Shown in pieces: positions 1 through 8,124 of a DNA stretch of 64,000 bases. Origin of the DNA: Cupriavidus plantarum (GTDB lineage Bacteria > Pseudomonadota > Gammaproteobacteria > Burkholderiales > Burkholderiaceae); assembly GCF_905397285.1 (NCBI RefSeq), contig NZ_CAJPUX010000001.1:1240001-1304000 (forward strand), read 5' to 3'. The position numbers and the translations under genes are program-made. Under the pieces are notes generated by a model. The model was not told the origin of the DNA, searched no databases, and saw nothing but the letters and a program-made list of their open reading frames with translations. Position 1 is the first letter of the stretch; each line of letters begins with the position of its first letter.

Positions 1-210
1 GCCTGTGACCTTTGCCATTTGCTGGTGGGCGAGCCGGCAAGTGTGCCGCCACACGAGAATCTGCAGGCGTCCGGCATCGGCGCCATGCCCAACCGATGCA
101 AGGTGGACAGCCGCTGGCGTTGCGCGGGCTGCGGCGCATGGATGTACCAGAGCACCGCGCTGGGCGAGCCGCCCAATATGTGGCGCATGGGCGGCCCCCC
201 GCCAAGGTAG
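1..210 (+). CDS. 3' end of an unknown cysteine-rich protein (partial)
   Basis: The reading frame is open from the first base of the window and stops at 208-210, so only the last 69 residues of this protein are visible. Residues 2-6 read CDLCH, and further on come RCKV and RCAGC, giving two CxxC pairs that could form a zinc-binding treble clef or ribbon. The CxxCH at the edge could also be a haem c site, but a single motif at a cut end cannot settle that. The protein ends in a short Pro/Arg-rich tail. I do not recognise the family. The next small gene also carries two CxC-type pairs, so the two may be related in function, which is only a guess. Confidence 0.5.
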   Translation, partial: ACDLCHLLVGEPASVPPHENLQASGIGAMPNRCKVDSRWRCAGCGAWMYQSTALGEPPNMWRMGGPPPR

Positions 211-273
211 GGGTACGATTCATGTGACCGGCGCAACACCCATGTTACGATGCCCGGCGTATTTGGAGTCCAT

Positions 274-492
274 ATGTTTGTCTGCCAGAACCAACCCTGC
301 GGTGCCACGTGGCAACCGTCAGAGGTGACGATCAAGAACGAGGGCCAGGGATTCCTGTTCCGCTGCCCCATGTGTGGCGCACGCAATGCCGTGCAAGCCA
401 GGCAGAAGCGCGATGGCACCATCGAATACAGGCAATCTCGGCGGGCCTCGGCACCGGTCGAGACCGAACGCCCACGCGGACGACGGCCCTGA
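274..492 (+). CDS. small zinc-ribbon protein, unknown function
   Basis: A 72-residue protein with cysteines at residues 4, 9, 31 and 34 (CQNQPC and CPMC), the layout of a small zinc ribbon. The tail is rich in Arg and Pro and is probably disordered and basic. I chose the ATG at 274 because GGAG lies seven bases upstream; an in-frame ATG at 250 would add eight residues but has no such site. It follows the partial cysteine-rich gene by about 60 bases. The function is unknown; nucleic-acid or protein binding is possible for a ribbon of this size. Confidence 0.6.
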   Translation: MFVCQNQPCGATWQPSEVTIKNEGQGFLFRCPMCGARNAVQARQKRDGTIEYRQSRRASAPVETERPRGRRP

Positions 493-495
493 CGT

Positions 496-540
496 AAAAA
501 CTTGAGGAAATCTGGCGTGACGAGGCCGGATTCCCTCAAG
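496..540 (-). terminator. long hairpin, intrinsic terminator on the minus strand
   Basis: Bases 501-516 pair with 525-540 (CTTGAGG with CCCTCAAG, then AATC with GGATT and GGC with GCC), with one mismatch and one G-T pair around an eight-base loop. On the minus strand the hairpin is followed by TTTTT, the form of a Rho-independent terminator. No minus-strand gene lies just upstream; the nearest is the glutamate dehydrogenase gene ending at 989. Confidence 0.45.
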
Positions 541-569
541 ACGGCGGCGATGGGACCGTTAAGAACATT

Positions 570-950
570 ATGGACATTAGTGATCTTTCCCACGATTCCG
601 CTTCGAATGCCGAGGTCATGGGCTGGTCCGGTGCAACGCCTCAGGTTATCGCGAGGGTGTTGAACGCCGCGCTCGCCGCGCAGGACCTGTCGGGATTCGC
701 GGCGCTGCTGTCGGATATCGCGCGCGACCGCGGCCTCAAGGGGGCGCGTGGCACGCACCAGTCGATCTACGATATGCCGTACGCGAGCCTGCTGCCGCGG
801 CAGAAGCATATGCTCGCGGACGCGTTCGACCTGTTCATCCGGCTCGGCATCGAGTTCCGCGCGCGGGGCGCGGAGGGCGAAGAGGACGACGCGCTCGGCG
901 ACCTCGAGCCGCTGCGCGACATCGACGACGAGGACGCCATCGACGAGTGA
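570..950 (+). CDS. unknown protein with acidic C-terminus
   Basis: A 126-residue soluble protein with no signal peptide or membrane segment. Residues 20-100 look helical; the last 30 residues are very acidic (runs such as GEEDDA and DIDDEDAIDE). I do not recognise the family. Composition matches the core genes around it, so it is unlikely to be a spurious frame. It converges on the glutamate dehydrogenase gene with a 38-base gap that contains two copies of ATGGATGACCG in tandem (959-980) and no obvious terminator. Confidence 0.6.
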   Translation: MDISDLSHDSASNAEVMGWSGATPQVIARVLNAALAAQDLSGFAALLSDIARDRGLKGARGTHQSIYDMPYASLLPRQKHMLADAFDLFIRLGIEFRARGAEGEEDDALGDLEPLRDIDDEDAIDE

Positions 951-988
951 TGGAGCCGATGGATGACCGATGGATGACCGATGGCGGC

Positions 989-3900
989 CTAGCCGCGATC
1001 GAGCAGCCCGATCTCCCGCACCGCCACCGACAGCATCGACAGTCCCGCCGTCGAAGACGCGCCCGATGCGCGCTGGTCCGCCAGCATCTGCGCGTAGCGA
1101 TCCAGCGCGGGCTGCCGCCCCGCGCGCCATGCATCGATCATCGTGTTGGCATCGTCCACGCCAGGCGCGCTCGACAGCACGCTCGTGGCCAGCGCCCGCT
1201 TGAGCCGCCCCAGATCCTCCAGCGTCGTGGTGCGCGCCAGCAAATCCCAGTGCGTATCGGCGGGCAGCGACAGTGCGCGGTCGCGCAGCCAGCCGAAGTT
1301 CAGATGCGTATCCAGTGCGAAGTACACCCCGGCCACCGCGTCGAGGCTGCGGTCGCAGTTGGCCGCGACCTCCGCGATATCGAGCGCCGCCGCGGCGGTA
1401 TCGCTGGCCGCGACCGCCATCGCGAGTGGCGCGTCGACGCCGGCCTCGGTCAGCTCGCGTACGCGCGCATCGAGCGCCGAGGCAGTGTCCTCCGGCAATA
1501 GCTGTGGCAACTGTGGCGTGAGCCAGCGCGCGGCTTCTACGAAGCGCGCGGCGCCCGCGTCGACGGTGCCGCCGCCACGCAGATAGCGCACGAACCAGAG
1601 CGTCGCGCGCTCGAGCAGGCGACCCAGCGCCCGGAACATCCGCGCCTGCACCGCATCGTCCACGCGATTGTCGAGCGCATCGATCTGCCGCCACAGCGCG
1701 GTCAGCCCGAACACGTCGCGCGCCAGCATGCACGCGCGCAGGATCTCGGCCGGACGCGCGTCCGTCTCTTCCATCAGGCGATGGACGAACGTCGCGCCGA
1801 TGCGGTTGACGAGCATGTTGGTCAGGTGCGTGGCCAGGATCTCGCGGCGCAGCGGATGCCGTTCCATCGCGCCGGCATAGCGCTCCCGCAGCGGCACGGG
1901 GAAGTAATCGGGCAGCAGGTAGGCGACGAGCGGATCGTCGGGCAGGTCCGACACGAGCAGCTCGTCATAGAGCCACATCTTGCTATAGGCGAGCAGCACC
2001 GCGCGTTCCGGCGACGTCAGCCCCGCGCCGTCGGCCTTGCGCTCGGCGATCGCTTCCTCGGACGGCAGGAATTCCAGCGGCCGGTTGAGCCGGCCCGCGC
2101 GCTCGAGCCAGCGGATCAGCCGTGCCTCGGCATCCAACAGCGACGCCGACTCGCGTCCCGCCACGGACAGCGCCTGCGTCTGGTAGTAGTTGTCCTGCAG
2201 CACGAGCAGGCCCACTTCGTCGGTCATCTCGGCCAGCAGCGTGTTCCGCTGCTTCTCCGTCATCTCGCCTTCGCGCACGACGATGCCGAGCAGGATCTTG
2301 ATATTGACCTCGTGATCCGAACAGTCGACGCCCGCGGAATTGTCGATCGCATCGGTATTGATGCGTCCGCCGTTGCGCGCGAACTCGATGCGGCCGAGTT
2401 GCGTGAAGCCCAGATTGCCACCTTCGCCGACCACCTTGCAGCGCAACTCGCCGCCATTGACGCGCACCGCGTCGTTGGCCCGGTCGCCGACCTGCAGGTG
2501 CGTCTCCTCGGCGGACTTGACGTAGGTGCCGATGCCGCCGTTGTAGAGCAGATCGACGGGCGCCATCAGTATTGCGTGGATCAGGTCCGCCGGCGACAGT
2601 GACGTGGCTTCGATGCCGAGCGCCGCGCGCACCTGAGGCGTGAGCGCGATGGACTTGGCCGTGCGCGGATAGATGCCGCCGCCTTCGGAAATCAGTGTCG
2701 TGTCGTAGTCGGCCCAGCTCGAACGCGGGAGCGCGAAGATCCGCTGCCGCTCGGCCAGCGTGCGCGCGGGGTCCGGGTCGGGGTCGAGGAAGATATGCCG
2801 ATGGTCGAACGCCGCCAGCAGCCTGATGCACGGCGACAGCAGCATGCCGTTGCCGAACACGTCGCCCGACATGTCGCCGATGCCGACCACCGTGAACGGC
2901 GTGCGCTGGATATCGACGCCCATCTCGCGGAAATGCCGCTTGACTGACTCCCACGCGCCACGCGCGGTGATCGCCATCTTCTTGTGATCGTAGCCGACCG
3001 ATCCGCCCGACGCGAACGCATCGTCGAGCCAGAACTTGTACTCGGCCGAGATCGCGTTGGCGTAATCGGAGAACGTGGCCGTGCCCTTGTCGGCGGCGAC
3101 CACGAGGTACGGGTCCGATTCGTCGTGGCGCACCACGCTCGGCGGCGGAATCAGTTCGCCCGCGACGAGGTTGTCGGTCAGGTCGAGCAGGCCGCGCAGG
3201 AAGGTCTGGTAGCACGCCACGCCTTCGGCGAGGAACGCATCCCGGTCCGTCATCGGCGGCGGGCGCTTGACCACGAAGCCGCCTTTGGACCCGACGGGCA
3301 CGATCACGGTGTTCTTCACCATCTGCGCCTTCATCAGCCCCAGCACCTCGGTCCGGAAGTCTTCCCGGCGGTCCGACCAGCGCAGGCCGCCGCGGGCCAC
3401 GCGGCCGCCGCGCAGGTGCACGCCTTCGACGCGCGGCGAGTACACCCAGATCTCGAACATCGGACGCGGCTCGGGCAGGCCCTGCACGAGCGCCGGATTG
3501 AGCTTGAACGACAGGTAAGGGCGGGGCGCGCCGTGCGGATCGCGCAGGAAGTAGTTGGTGCGCACGGTGGCCATCATCACGTTGAGGAAGGATCGCAGGA
3601 TGCGGTCCTCGTCGAGATTGGGCACCTGGTCCAGTGCCGCGCCGATGTCGTCGAGGAGCTTCTGGCAGCGAGGGTCCGGGTTCGGATCGGGGGCGGCCCC
3701 GGGTAGTCCGCACGCCACGGCCGGGTCGAAGCGCGCCACGAACAGCGCCACCAGCATCGCGGCGATGCGCGGGTTGCTCGTGAGCGCGCGTTCGATATAG
3801 GCATTGCTGAACGTTGAGCCCACCTGCCGCAGATACTTGGCGTAGGCGCGCAGGATCGTGACATCGCGTGCCCCGAGCCCGGCGCGCAGGACCAGCCGGT

Positions 3901-5908
3901 TGAGGTCGTCGTTCTCGATCTCGCCATTCCACGCGCGGCCGAAGGCATCCTCGAACAGCGGCTTGATGCGCTCGATCTCCACGTCGATCGGCGGGCCGTC
4001 ATGATCGTTCGCGATCTCCAGGCCAAAGTCGTGGATCCACACGGGCGCGCCCGCGTCGGGCTCGATCAGGTAGGGACGTTCCTCGTCGACGCGCACGCCC
4101 AGATGCTCGAGCATCGGCAGGCTGTGCGAGAGGGCAATGGGTTCGCCCGCGCGGAACACCTTGAAACGGAACGCGCCGGCCGCGGCTTCGATCGGACGGT
4201 ACAGGTTCATGGCGAGGCCGTTCGCCTGCTGCCTGGCATGCTCCATCAGCTCGATGTCCCGCACGGCGGTGCGCGCGGCGTAGTCTTCGCGATAGCCCGC
4301 CGGGAACGAATCGCCGTAGCGCCGCAGCAGGCGGTTGCCGAGTTCCTCGCCACGGCTCTCGTGCAGCGCGGCCGCGAGGTCGTCCTGCCAGCGGCGCGTG
4401 GCCTGCACGATGCGTTCTTCCAGTTCGCGCGTATCCACCTCGGGCATCGTGCCGGGCTGGCCGCGCACGGTCAGCTGGATGCGCGCGAGCGGGGACTCGG
4501 ACAGCAGCGGCGTGAACTCGCAGCTCGTACCGTTGAATGCCTGCACGAGCAGCTTCTGGATGCGTTGGCGCAGGTCCGTGTTGTACTTGTCGCGCGGCAC
4601 GAACACGAGGCATGACACGTAGCGATCGAACCGGTCGCGCCGCACGAACAGGCGCGTGCGCTGATGTTCCTGCAGTCGCAGGATGCCCAGGGCCGTGTCG
4701 TAGAGCTCGTCCTCATCGACCTGGAAGAGGTCATCGCGCGGATACTGCTCGAGAATGGTCACCAGCGACTTGTACAGGTGCCCCTTGGTCAGGAAGCCCG
4801 CGCGCGCGAGGATGTTCGCGCATTTGCGGCGAACGAGCGGAATCTCGCTGCTCGGGACCATATACGCGGTGGACGTGTAGAGGCCGACGAAGCGCCGCTC
4901 GCCGAACAGCTTGCCGTTGGCATCGACAAGCTTGATGCCCACATAGTCGAGATAGCCGGGCCGATGCACGGTCGCGCGCGAATTGGCCTTGGTCAGGAAG
5001 ATCGGCGACTCGCCCTCGATGATGCCGCGCGCGGCGGCGGGCAGCGGCGTCAGCGCTTCGTCGCCGGGCGGGCGGAGCGATTCGCGGAGGATACCCGCGC
5101 CCGATCCCTGCACGCCGCGTAGCCAGAACTGGCCGTCCTGCGACGCACCGTCCCGAGTCACCAGTTCGTAATCGCGATGGCCCAGGAACGTGAAATGGTC
5201 GTCGATCATCCACTGCAGGAACGCGCGCGCCTCCACGGCGGCGGGCGATTGCGCGTTGGGCGCGCTGGCCATGCGTTGCACGGTCTCGCGCGCCGTGCTC
5301 TGCATCGCGGGCCAGTCCTCGACGGCGGCGCGCACGTCGCCGAGAATCCGCGCGATGCCGTCGCGCAGCGCTTCGAGTTGCGCGGGATCTCCCGTGCGAT
5401 CGACCTCGAAGTGGATAAACGATTCGAGCCGGCACGCGTTGCCGCCCTCGCTGTCCGACGCGTCGGGGCCGCCGAGGCCGATACGCTCGATGTTGCCGCG
5501 CGCATCGCGGCAGATGCGGAACACGGGGTGGATCGCCGAATGCAGCGCCCGCCCATGCCGATTGACTTCCATCGTCACGGAGTCGACGAGGAACGGCATG
5601 TCGTCGTTCACGATCTCGACGATCGTATGATCGGAGTGCCAGCCGTGTTCTTCGAGGTTCGGGTTGTACACGCGCAGCCGCGCGGCCGTCCCCGGCTGGA
5701 ACTTCTGGGCGGTTTGCCAGTGCGCCATCACGGCGCCATACAGGTCCGCTACCTCGCGGGCCAGCAGGTCTTCGGCGTCGGCCAGATCGTAGTAATGCCG
5801 CAGCAGCGGCGCCACGATGGCAAAGGTCTTGTCCGGTAGTCGGTCTTGCGCAAAGGCGAGCAGTTCGTCCAGCAGCAGGGCGGTTTTTTCTTCGTTTTCC
5901 GGTGGCAT
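989..5908 (-). CDS. gdhB: NAD-dependent glutamate dehydrogenase, large (180 kDa) class
   Basis: A 1639-residue protein, the length expected for the large NAD-specific glutamate dehydrogenases, which oxidise glutamate to 2-oxoglutarate and ammonium with NAD+. The catalytic core is near residues 835-880, with GGLRWSDRREDF, then LMKAQMVKNT and GSKGGFVVK, carrying the conserved lysines of the Glu/Leu/Phe/Val dehydrogenase fold. The long N-terminal half and the C-terminal part are the regulatory extensions typical of this class. The enzyme is cytoplasmic and catabolic, feeding the TCA cycle. It is transcribed alone, with the MarR-type gene behind it on the same strand about 100 bases upstream. The symbol follows Pseudomonas usage. 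Confidence 0.96.
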   Translation of the reverse strand: MPPENEEKTALLLDELLAFAQDRLPDKTFAIVAPLLRHYYDLADAEDLLAREVADLYGAVMAHWQTAQKFQPGTAARLRVYNPNLEEHGWHSDHTIVEIVNDDMPFLVDSVTMEVNRHGRALHSAIHPVFRICRDARGNIERIGLGGPDASDSEGGNACRLESFIHFEVDRTGDPAQLEALRDGIARILGDVRAAVEDWPAMQSTARETVQRMASAPNAQSPAAVEARAFLQWMIDDHFTFLGHRDYELVTRDGASQDGQFWLRGVQGSGAGILRESLRPPGDEALTPLPAAARGIIEGESPIFLTKANSRATVHRPGYLDYVGIKLVDANGKLFGERRFVGLYTSTAYMVPSSEIPLVRRKCANILARAGFLTKGHLYKSLVTILEQYPRDDLFQVDEDELYDTALGILRLQEHQRTRLFVRRDRFDRYVSCLVFVPRDKYNTDLRQRIQKLLVQAFNGTSCEFTPLLSESPLARIQLTVRGQPGTMPEVDTRELEERIVQATRRWQDDLAAALHESRGEELGNRLLRRYGDSFPAGYREDYAARTAVRDIELMEHARQQANGLAMNLYRPIEAAAGAFRFKVFRAGEPIALSHSLPMLEHLGVRVDEERPYLIEPDAGAPVWIHDFGLEIANDHDGPPIDVEIERIKPLFEDAFGRAWNGEIENDDLNRLVLRAGLGARDVTILRAYAKYLRQVGSTFSNAYIERALTSNPRIAAMLVALFVARFDPAVACGLPGAAPDPNPDPRCQKLLDDIGAALDQVPNLDEDRILRSFLNVMMATVRTNYFLRDPHGAPRPYLSFKLNPALVQGLPEPRPMFEIWVYSPRVEGVHLRGGRVARGGLRWSDRREDFRTEVLGLMKAQMVKNTVIVPVGSKGGFVVKRPPPMTDRDAFLAEGVACYQTFLRGLLDLTDNLVAGELIPPPSVVRHDESDPYLVVAADKGTATFSDYANAISAEYKFWLDDAFASGGSVGYDHKKMAITARGAWESVKRHFREMGVDIQRTPFTVVGIGDMSGDVFGNGMLLSPCIRLLAAFDHRHIFLDPDPDPARTLAERQRIFALPRSSWADYDTTLISEGGGIYPRTAKSIALTPQVRAALGIEATSLSPADLIHAILMAPVDLLYNGGIGTYVKSAEETHLQVGDRANDAVRVNGGELRCKVVGEGGNLGFTQLGRIEFARNGGRINTDAIDNSAGVDCSDHEVNIKILLGIVVREGEMTEKQRNTLLAEMTDEVGLLVLQDNYYQTQALSVAGRESASLLDAEARLIRWLERAGRLNRPLEFLPSEEAIAERKADGAGLTSPERAVLLAYSKMWLYDELLVSDLPDDPLVAYLLPDYFPVPLRERYAGAMERHPLRREILATHLTNMLVNRIGATFVHRLMEETDARPAEILRACMLARDVFGLTALWRQIDALDNRVDDAVQARMFRALGRLLERATLWFVRYLRGGGTVDAGAARFVEAARWLTPQLPQLLPEDTASALDARVRELTEAGVDAPLAMAVAASDTAAAALDIAEVAANCDRSLDAVAGVYFALDTHLNFGWLRDRALSLPADTHWDLLARTTTLEDLGRLKRALATSVLSSAPGVDDANTMIDAWRAGRQPALDRYAQMLADQRASGASSTAGLSMLSVAVREIGLLDRG

Positions 5909-6007
5909 GGCTTCCCCTCGGCATGTGCCGACGCATGCTCACACTTTAGGAAAGATTGGCCGCGCCGGCTGACAAATATTGCCGGCTCGCGTGCGCGCGG
6001 GGACAGC

Positions 6008-6457
6008 TCAGGCCGCGAGCCTGCTCCGCCGTTCGGCGTGATCGTGCAGCGTGCCGGTCATGCGCTGCAGCAAGCCGCCGAGCGCCGCGCGTTCTTCGCT
6101 ATTGAGATGTCCAACCGAGACCGAATGCAGGGCCTTGACCGCCTGCGCCGCACGGTCGAAGCGCGCGCGGGCCGCGGGCGAGATACAGGCGTTGCCCGTC
6201 TCGGTGAATTCGATCCAGCCGTCCGCATGCAGACTAGCCAGCTGCGTTTCCATTTCCGCGATGTCCATGAACACGGGGCCATGGAAGGGTTGTGCGCGCG
6301 TCAGGCGTTCCTGCCCGATCGCACGTAACAGCAGCCATTTCGTATAGGTCAGTCCGGACACGGACAGGGTTTGCTCGAGGGCCGCCTGCCATGCTGTGAC
6401 CGCATCGACAAGGGCAAGAACCACCGGCTCATTCGTTTCGAGTGCTTTGGGCTGCAT
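6008..6457 (-). CDS. MarR-family transcriptional regulator
   Basis: A 149-residue protein with the size and helix pattern of MarR winged-helix dimers. The N-terminal dimerisation helix is followed by SGLTYTKWLLLRAIG near residues 34-48, then a recognition region where MDIAEMETQLASLHADGWIE replaces the usual wing-helix sequence, and a C-terminal helical segment. It reads on the same strand as the dehydrogenase gene but upstream of it. A near-perfect palindrome, AATGTC-CT-GACATT, lies 57-70 bases in front of the start and would suit autoregulation. Ligand and target genes cannot be read from the sequence. Confidence 0.8.
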   Translation of the reverse strand: MQPKALETNEPVVLALVDAVTAWQAALEQTLSVSGLTYTKWLLLRAIGQERLTRAQPFHGPVFMDIAEMETQLASLHADGWIEFTETGNACISPAARARFDRAAQAVKALHSVSVGHLNSEERAALGGLLQRMTGTLHDHAERRSRLAA

Positions 6458-6513
6458 TGGCTTGAGTCTCCCGAATCGGCTTCAACAGTTCCGATGGCCG
6501 CCACAGTATCAGT

Positions 6514-6527
6514 AATGTCCTGACATT
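6514..6527. promoter_or_regulatory. palindrome, candidate operator for the MarR-type gene
   Basis: AATGTC-CT-GACATT is a 6+6 perfect inverted repeat in the 200-base gap upstream of the MarR-type gene. MarR proteins commonly bind palindromes of this size in their own promoters. The assignment is inferred from position only. Confidence 0.45.
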
Positions 6528-6658
6528 TGCGTGAATGCACGGGTAAGTCCTAGTCATTCTTATGGCGTAGGCGCTTCGGGCAGCGCTTGCGCGCCCCTCT
6601 CCCGGGCCTCCAAGGCGCGTGGAAGAGGGGCAAACGACGGGGTCAACAACGGCAATAA

Positions 6659-7000
6659 CTACGGCTTCTTGGCGCCGTCGGTGTACGGGTCAGCCTTGCC
6701 CGTCTTCGCGCCATCGGTATACGGATCGGCCTTGCCGGTCTTGGCGCCATCCGTGTACGGATCCGCCTTCTTGTTCGGCGCGAGGTTCGAGCGCGTGGAT
6801 TTCTTCGCGCCGTCCGTGTACGGATCGAACTTGCCCGACTTCGCCGCGTTGGCGTTCGGATTGCCCTTGGTATGCGAGCCGCTGTAGAGGTCGCCACCTT
6901 CGGTGTAGTTCTTGGTCTGCGCCTGCGCGAGCGACGCCGTGCCCAGCGCGGCGGCCGCCGCGGCGATGGCGATCAGGGTCGGAACGGTCTTCTTGAACAT
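6659..7000 (-). CDS. exported small protein with DPYTDGAK repeats
   Basis: A 113-residue protein. Residues 1-27 form a clear Sec signal peptide (MFKK, an Ala-rich core, cleavage after AQA), so the mature chain is about 86 residues in the periplasm or outside. It contains four exact copies of DPYTDGAK at residues 59-66, 80-87, 92-99 and 104-111; the last three are spaced by exactly 12 residues (36 bases), with TGKA linkers. The rest is rich in Gly, Asn, Lys and Thr and has no cysteine. I chose the ATG at 7000 because AAAGGA lies seven bases before it; an ATG at 7006 overlaps that site. The family and function are unknown to me; a surface or metal-binding role is conceivable because each repeat carries two Asp. 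Confidence 0.75.
   Translation of the reverse strand: MFKKTVPTLIAIAAAAAALGTASLAQAQTKNYTEGGDLYSGSHTKGNPNANAAKSGKFDPYTDGAKKSTRSNLAPNKKADPYTDGAKTGKADPYTDGAKTGKADPYTDGAKKP
6661..6846 (-). repeat. 36-bp tandem repeat coding for DPYTDGAKTGKA units
   Basis: Within the exported small protein gene, a unit of 36 bases occurs about three times in tandem near the 3' end, with a fourth, separated partial copy further upstream. Third-position differences between units show they have been under protein-level selection rather than being a very recent duplication. Confidence 0.7.
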
Positions 7001-7111
7001 CTTCATCCTTTCAGAGACGGCGATGCGGGCGGGCATCGCCAGAAGGAACAAGCCCGAAGACCACTTTACCCGCATGCCCCCCATGCGAATAGTGAAAATC
7101 CGTAACAGATG

Positions 7112-7987
7112 TCACGGAATCAGCGTTTTCGAGGACGACCTCCAATGCGCGGGACTGCGCCATTCCGGCGGCTTCCACAGATAGCGCGGATCGCGCTCGC
7201 GCCAGGCGTCGGCGAACATGTCGCGCCATTCGTGGAACGTGAGCGTCAGCGGATTGTGGCTGCGCACCTGCCGCGTGATGCCATACACGGGCGCGTCTTC
7301 CTCCTGCTCGGGCACGAAGGTCCCGAACATCCGATCCCAGATCGTCAGCACGCCCGCATAGTTGCGGTCGATATAGGCGGGGTTCTTCGCATGATGGACG
7401 CGGTGCACGGACGGCGTGTTGAAGACCGCCTCGACGCGCGGCCACCGCGCGCCAAGTCTTGTATGCACGAAGAACTGGAACGCGAGATTCAGACCGACGG
7501 CGAGGATGACCCAATCGGGCGTGAAGCCGATCCACGCGAGCGGTATCCAGAACAGCCACATGCCGGAGAGTGGATACGTCAGACTCTGACGAAACGCGGT
7601 GGAGAAGTTCATGCCCTCCGACGAGTGATGCGTGACATGAGACGCCCACAGCCATCGCACGCGGTGGCTCGCGCGGTGGAACCAGTAATAGAGGAAGTCC
7701 TGCAGCAACAGCAGTAGCACGAACGACCACCAGGTCTCCGGCATCGCGCGCAGGCCATGCGCGTAACACCAGCCGTAGACGGTCCGGATCATGAGCCAGA
7801 GGAAGAACGCATCGGAGGCCTGATGCATCAGCGCGAGCGAGGCGTTGGACAGCGTATCGCGCCAGCTGTAGACCGTGCGGTCGCGGCGCGCCCAGTACCA
7901 CGCTTCCCAGCCGATCGTCAGCAGGAATACGGGGGCGAAGGCCATGAGGATCAGGCCGGGGTCGAAGCTGGCGGAGGCACGCTGCAT
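7112..7987 (-). CDS. sterol desaturase / fatty acid hydroxylase family membrane protein
   Basis: A 291-residue integral membrane protein with four or more hydrophobic segments. It has the di-iron histidine clusters of the family: HRASH, then HVTHH about 12 residues later, and HRVHH in the C-terminal half. Members use O2 and iron to hydroxylate or desaturate lipid substrates; the actual substrate here cannot be told. I chose the ATG at 7987 because the frame upstream to 8071 lacks family features and runs into the promoter zone of the divergent hydrolase gene. The two genes are divergent with 137 bases between their starts. Confidence 0.9.
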   Translation of the reverse strand: MQRASASFDPGLILMAFAPVFLLTIGWEAWYWARRDRTVYSWRDTLSNASLALMHQASDAFFLWLMIRTVYGWCYAHGLRAMPETWWSFVLLLLLQDFLYYWFHRASHRVRWLWASHVTHHSSEGMNFSTAFRQSLTYPLSGMWLFWIPLAWIGFTPDWVILAVGLNLAFQFFVHTRLGARWPRVEAVFNTPSVHRVHHAKNPAYIDRNYAGVLTIWDRMFGTFVPEQEEDAPVYGITRQVRSHNPLTLTFHEWRDMFADAWRERDPRYLWKPPEWRSPAHWRSSSKTLIP

Positions 7988-8124
7988 GGCGGGGCGCTGT
8001 CTTGTTCGGTGAAGCGGCAGCCAGCGAGTGTGCACCGTTTGGCGCGCCCTGGCGTGGAGGAAGTCCTCCATACGAGGCTGGCGTAGAATCTGCCGAATAC
8101 TTCAAACGAGGGGAGCCGAGACAA

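Noticed and set aside
1..20. CxxCH haem-binding motif at the window edge
   Set aside because: A single CDLCH in a truncated frame, next to other CxxC pairs, fits zinc binding better; without the rest of the gene I do not call a cytochrome.
6531..6887. 118-codon plus-strand frame with APSVYGS repeats
   Set aside because: The repeats are the antisense image of the DPYTDGAK repeats. The minus-strand frame has a signal peptide and a ribosome-binding site; this one has neither.
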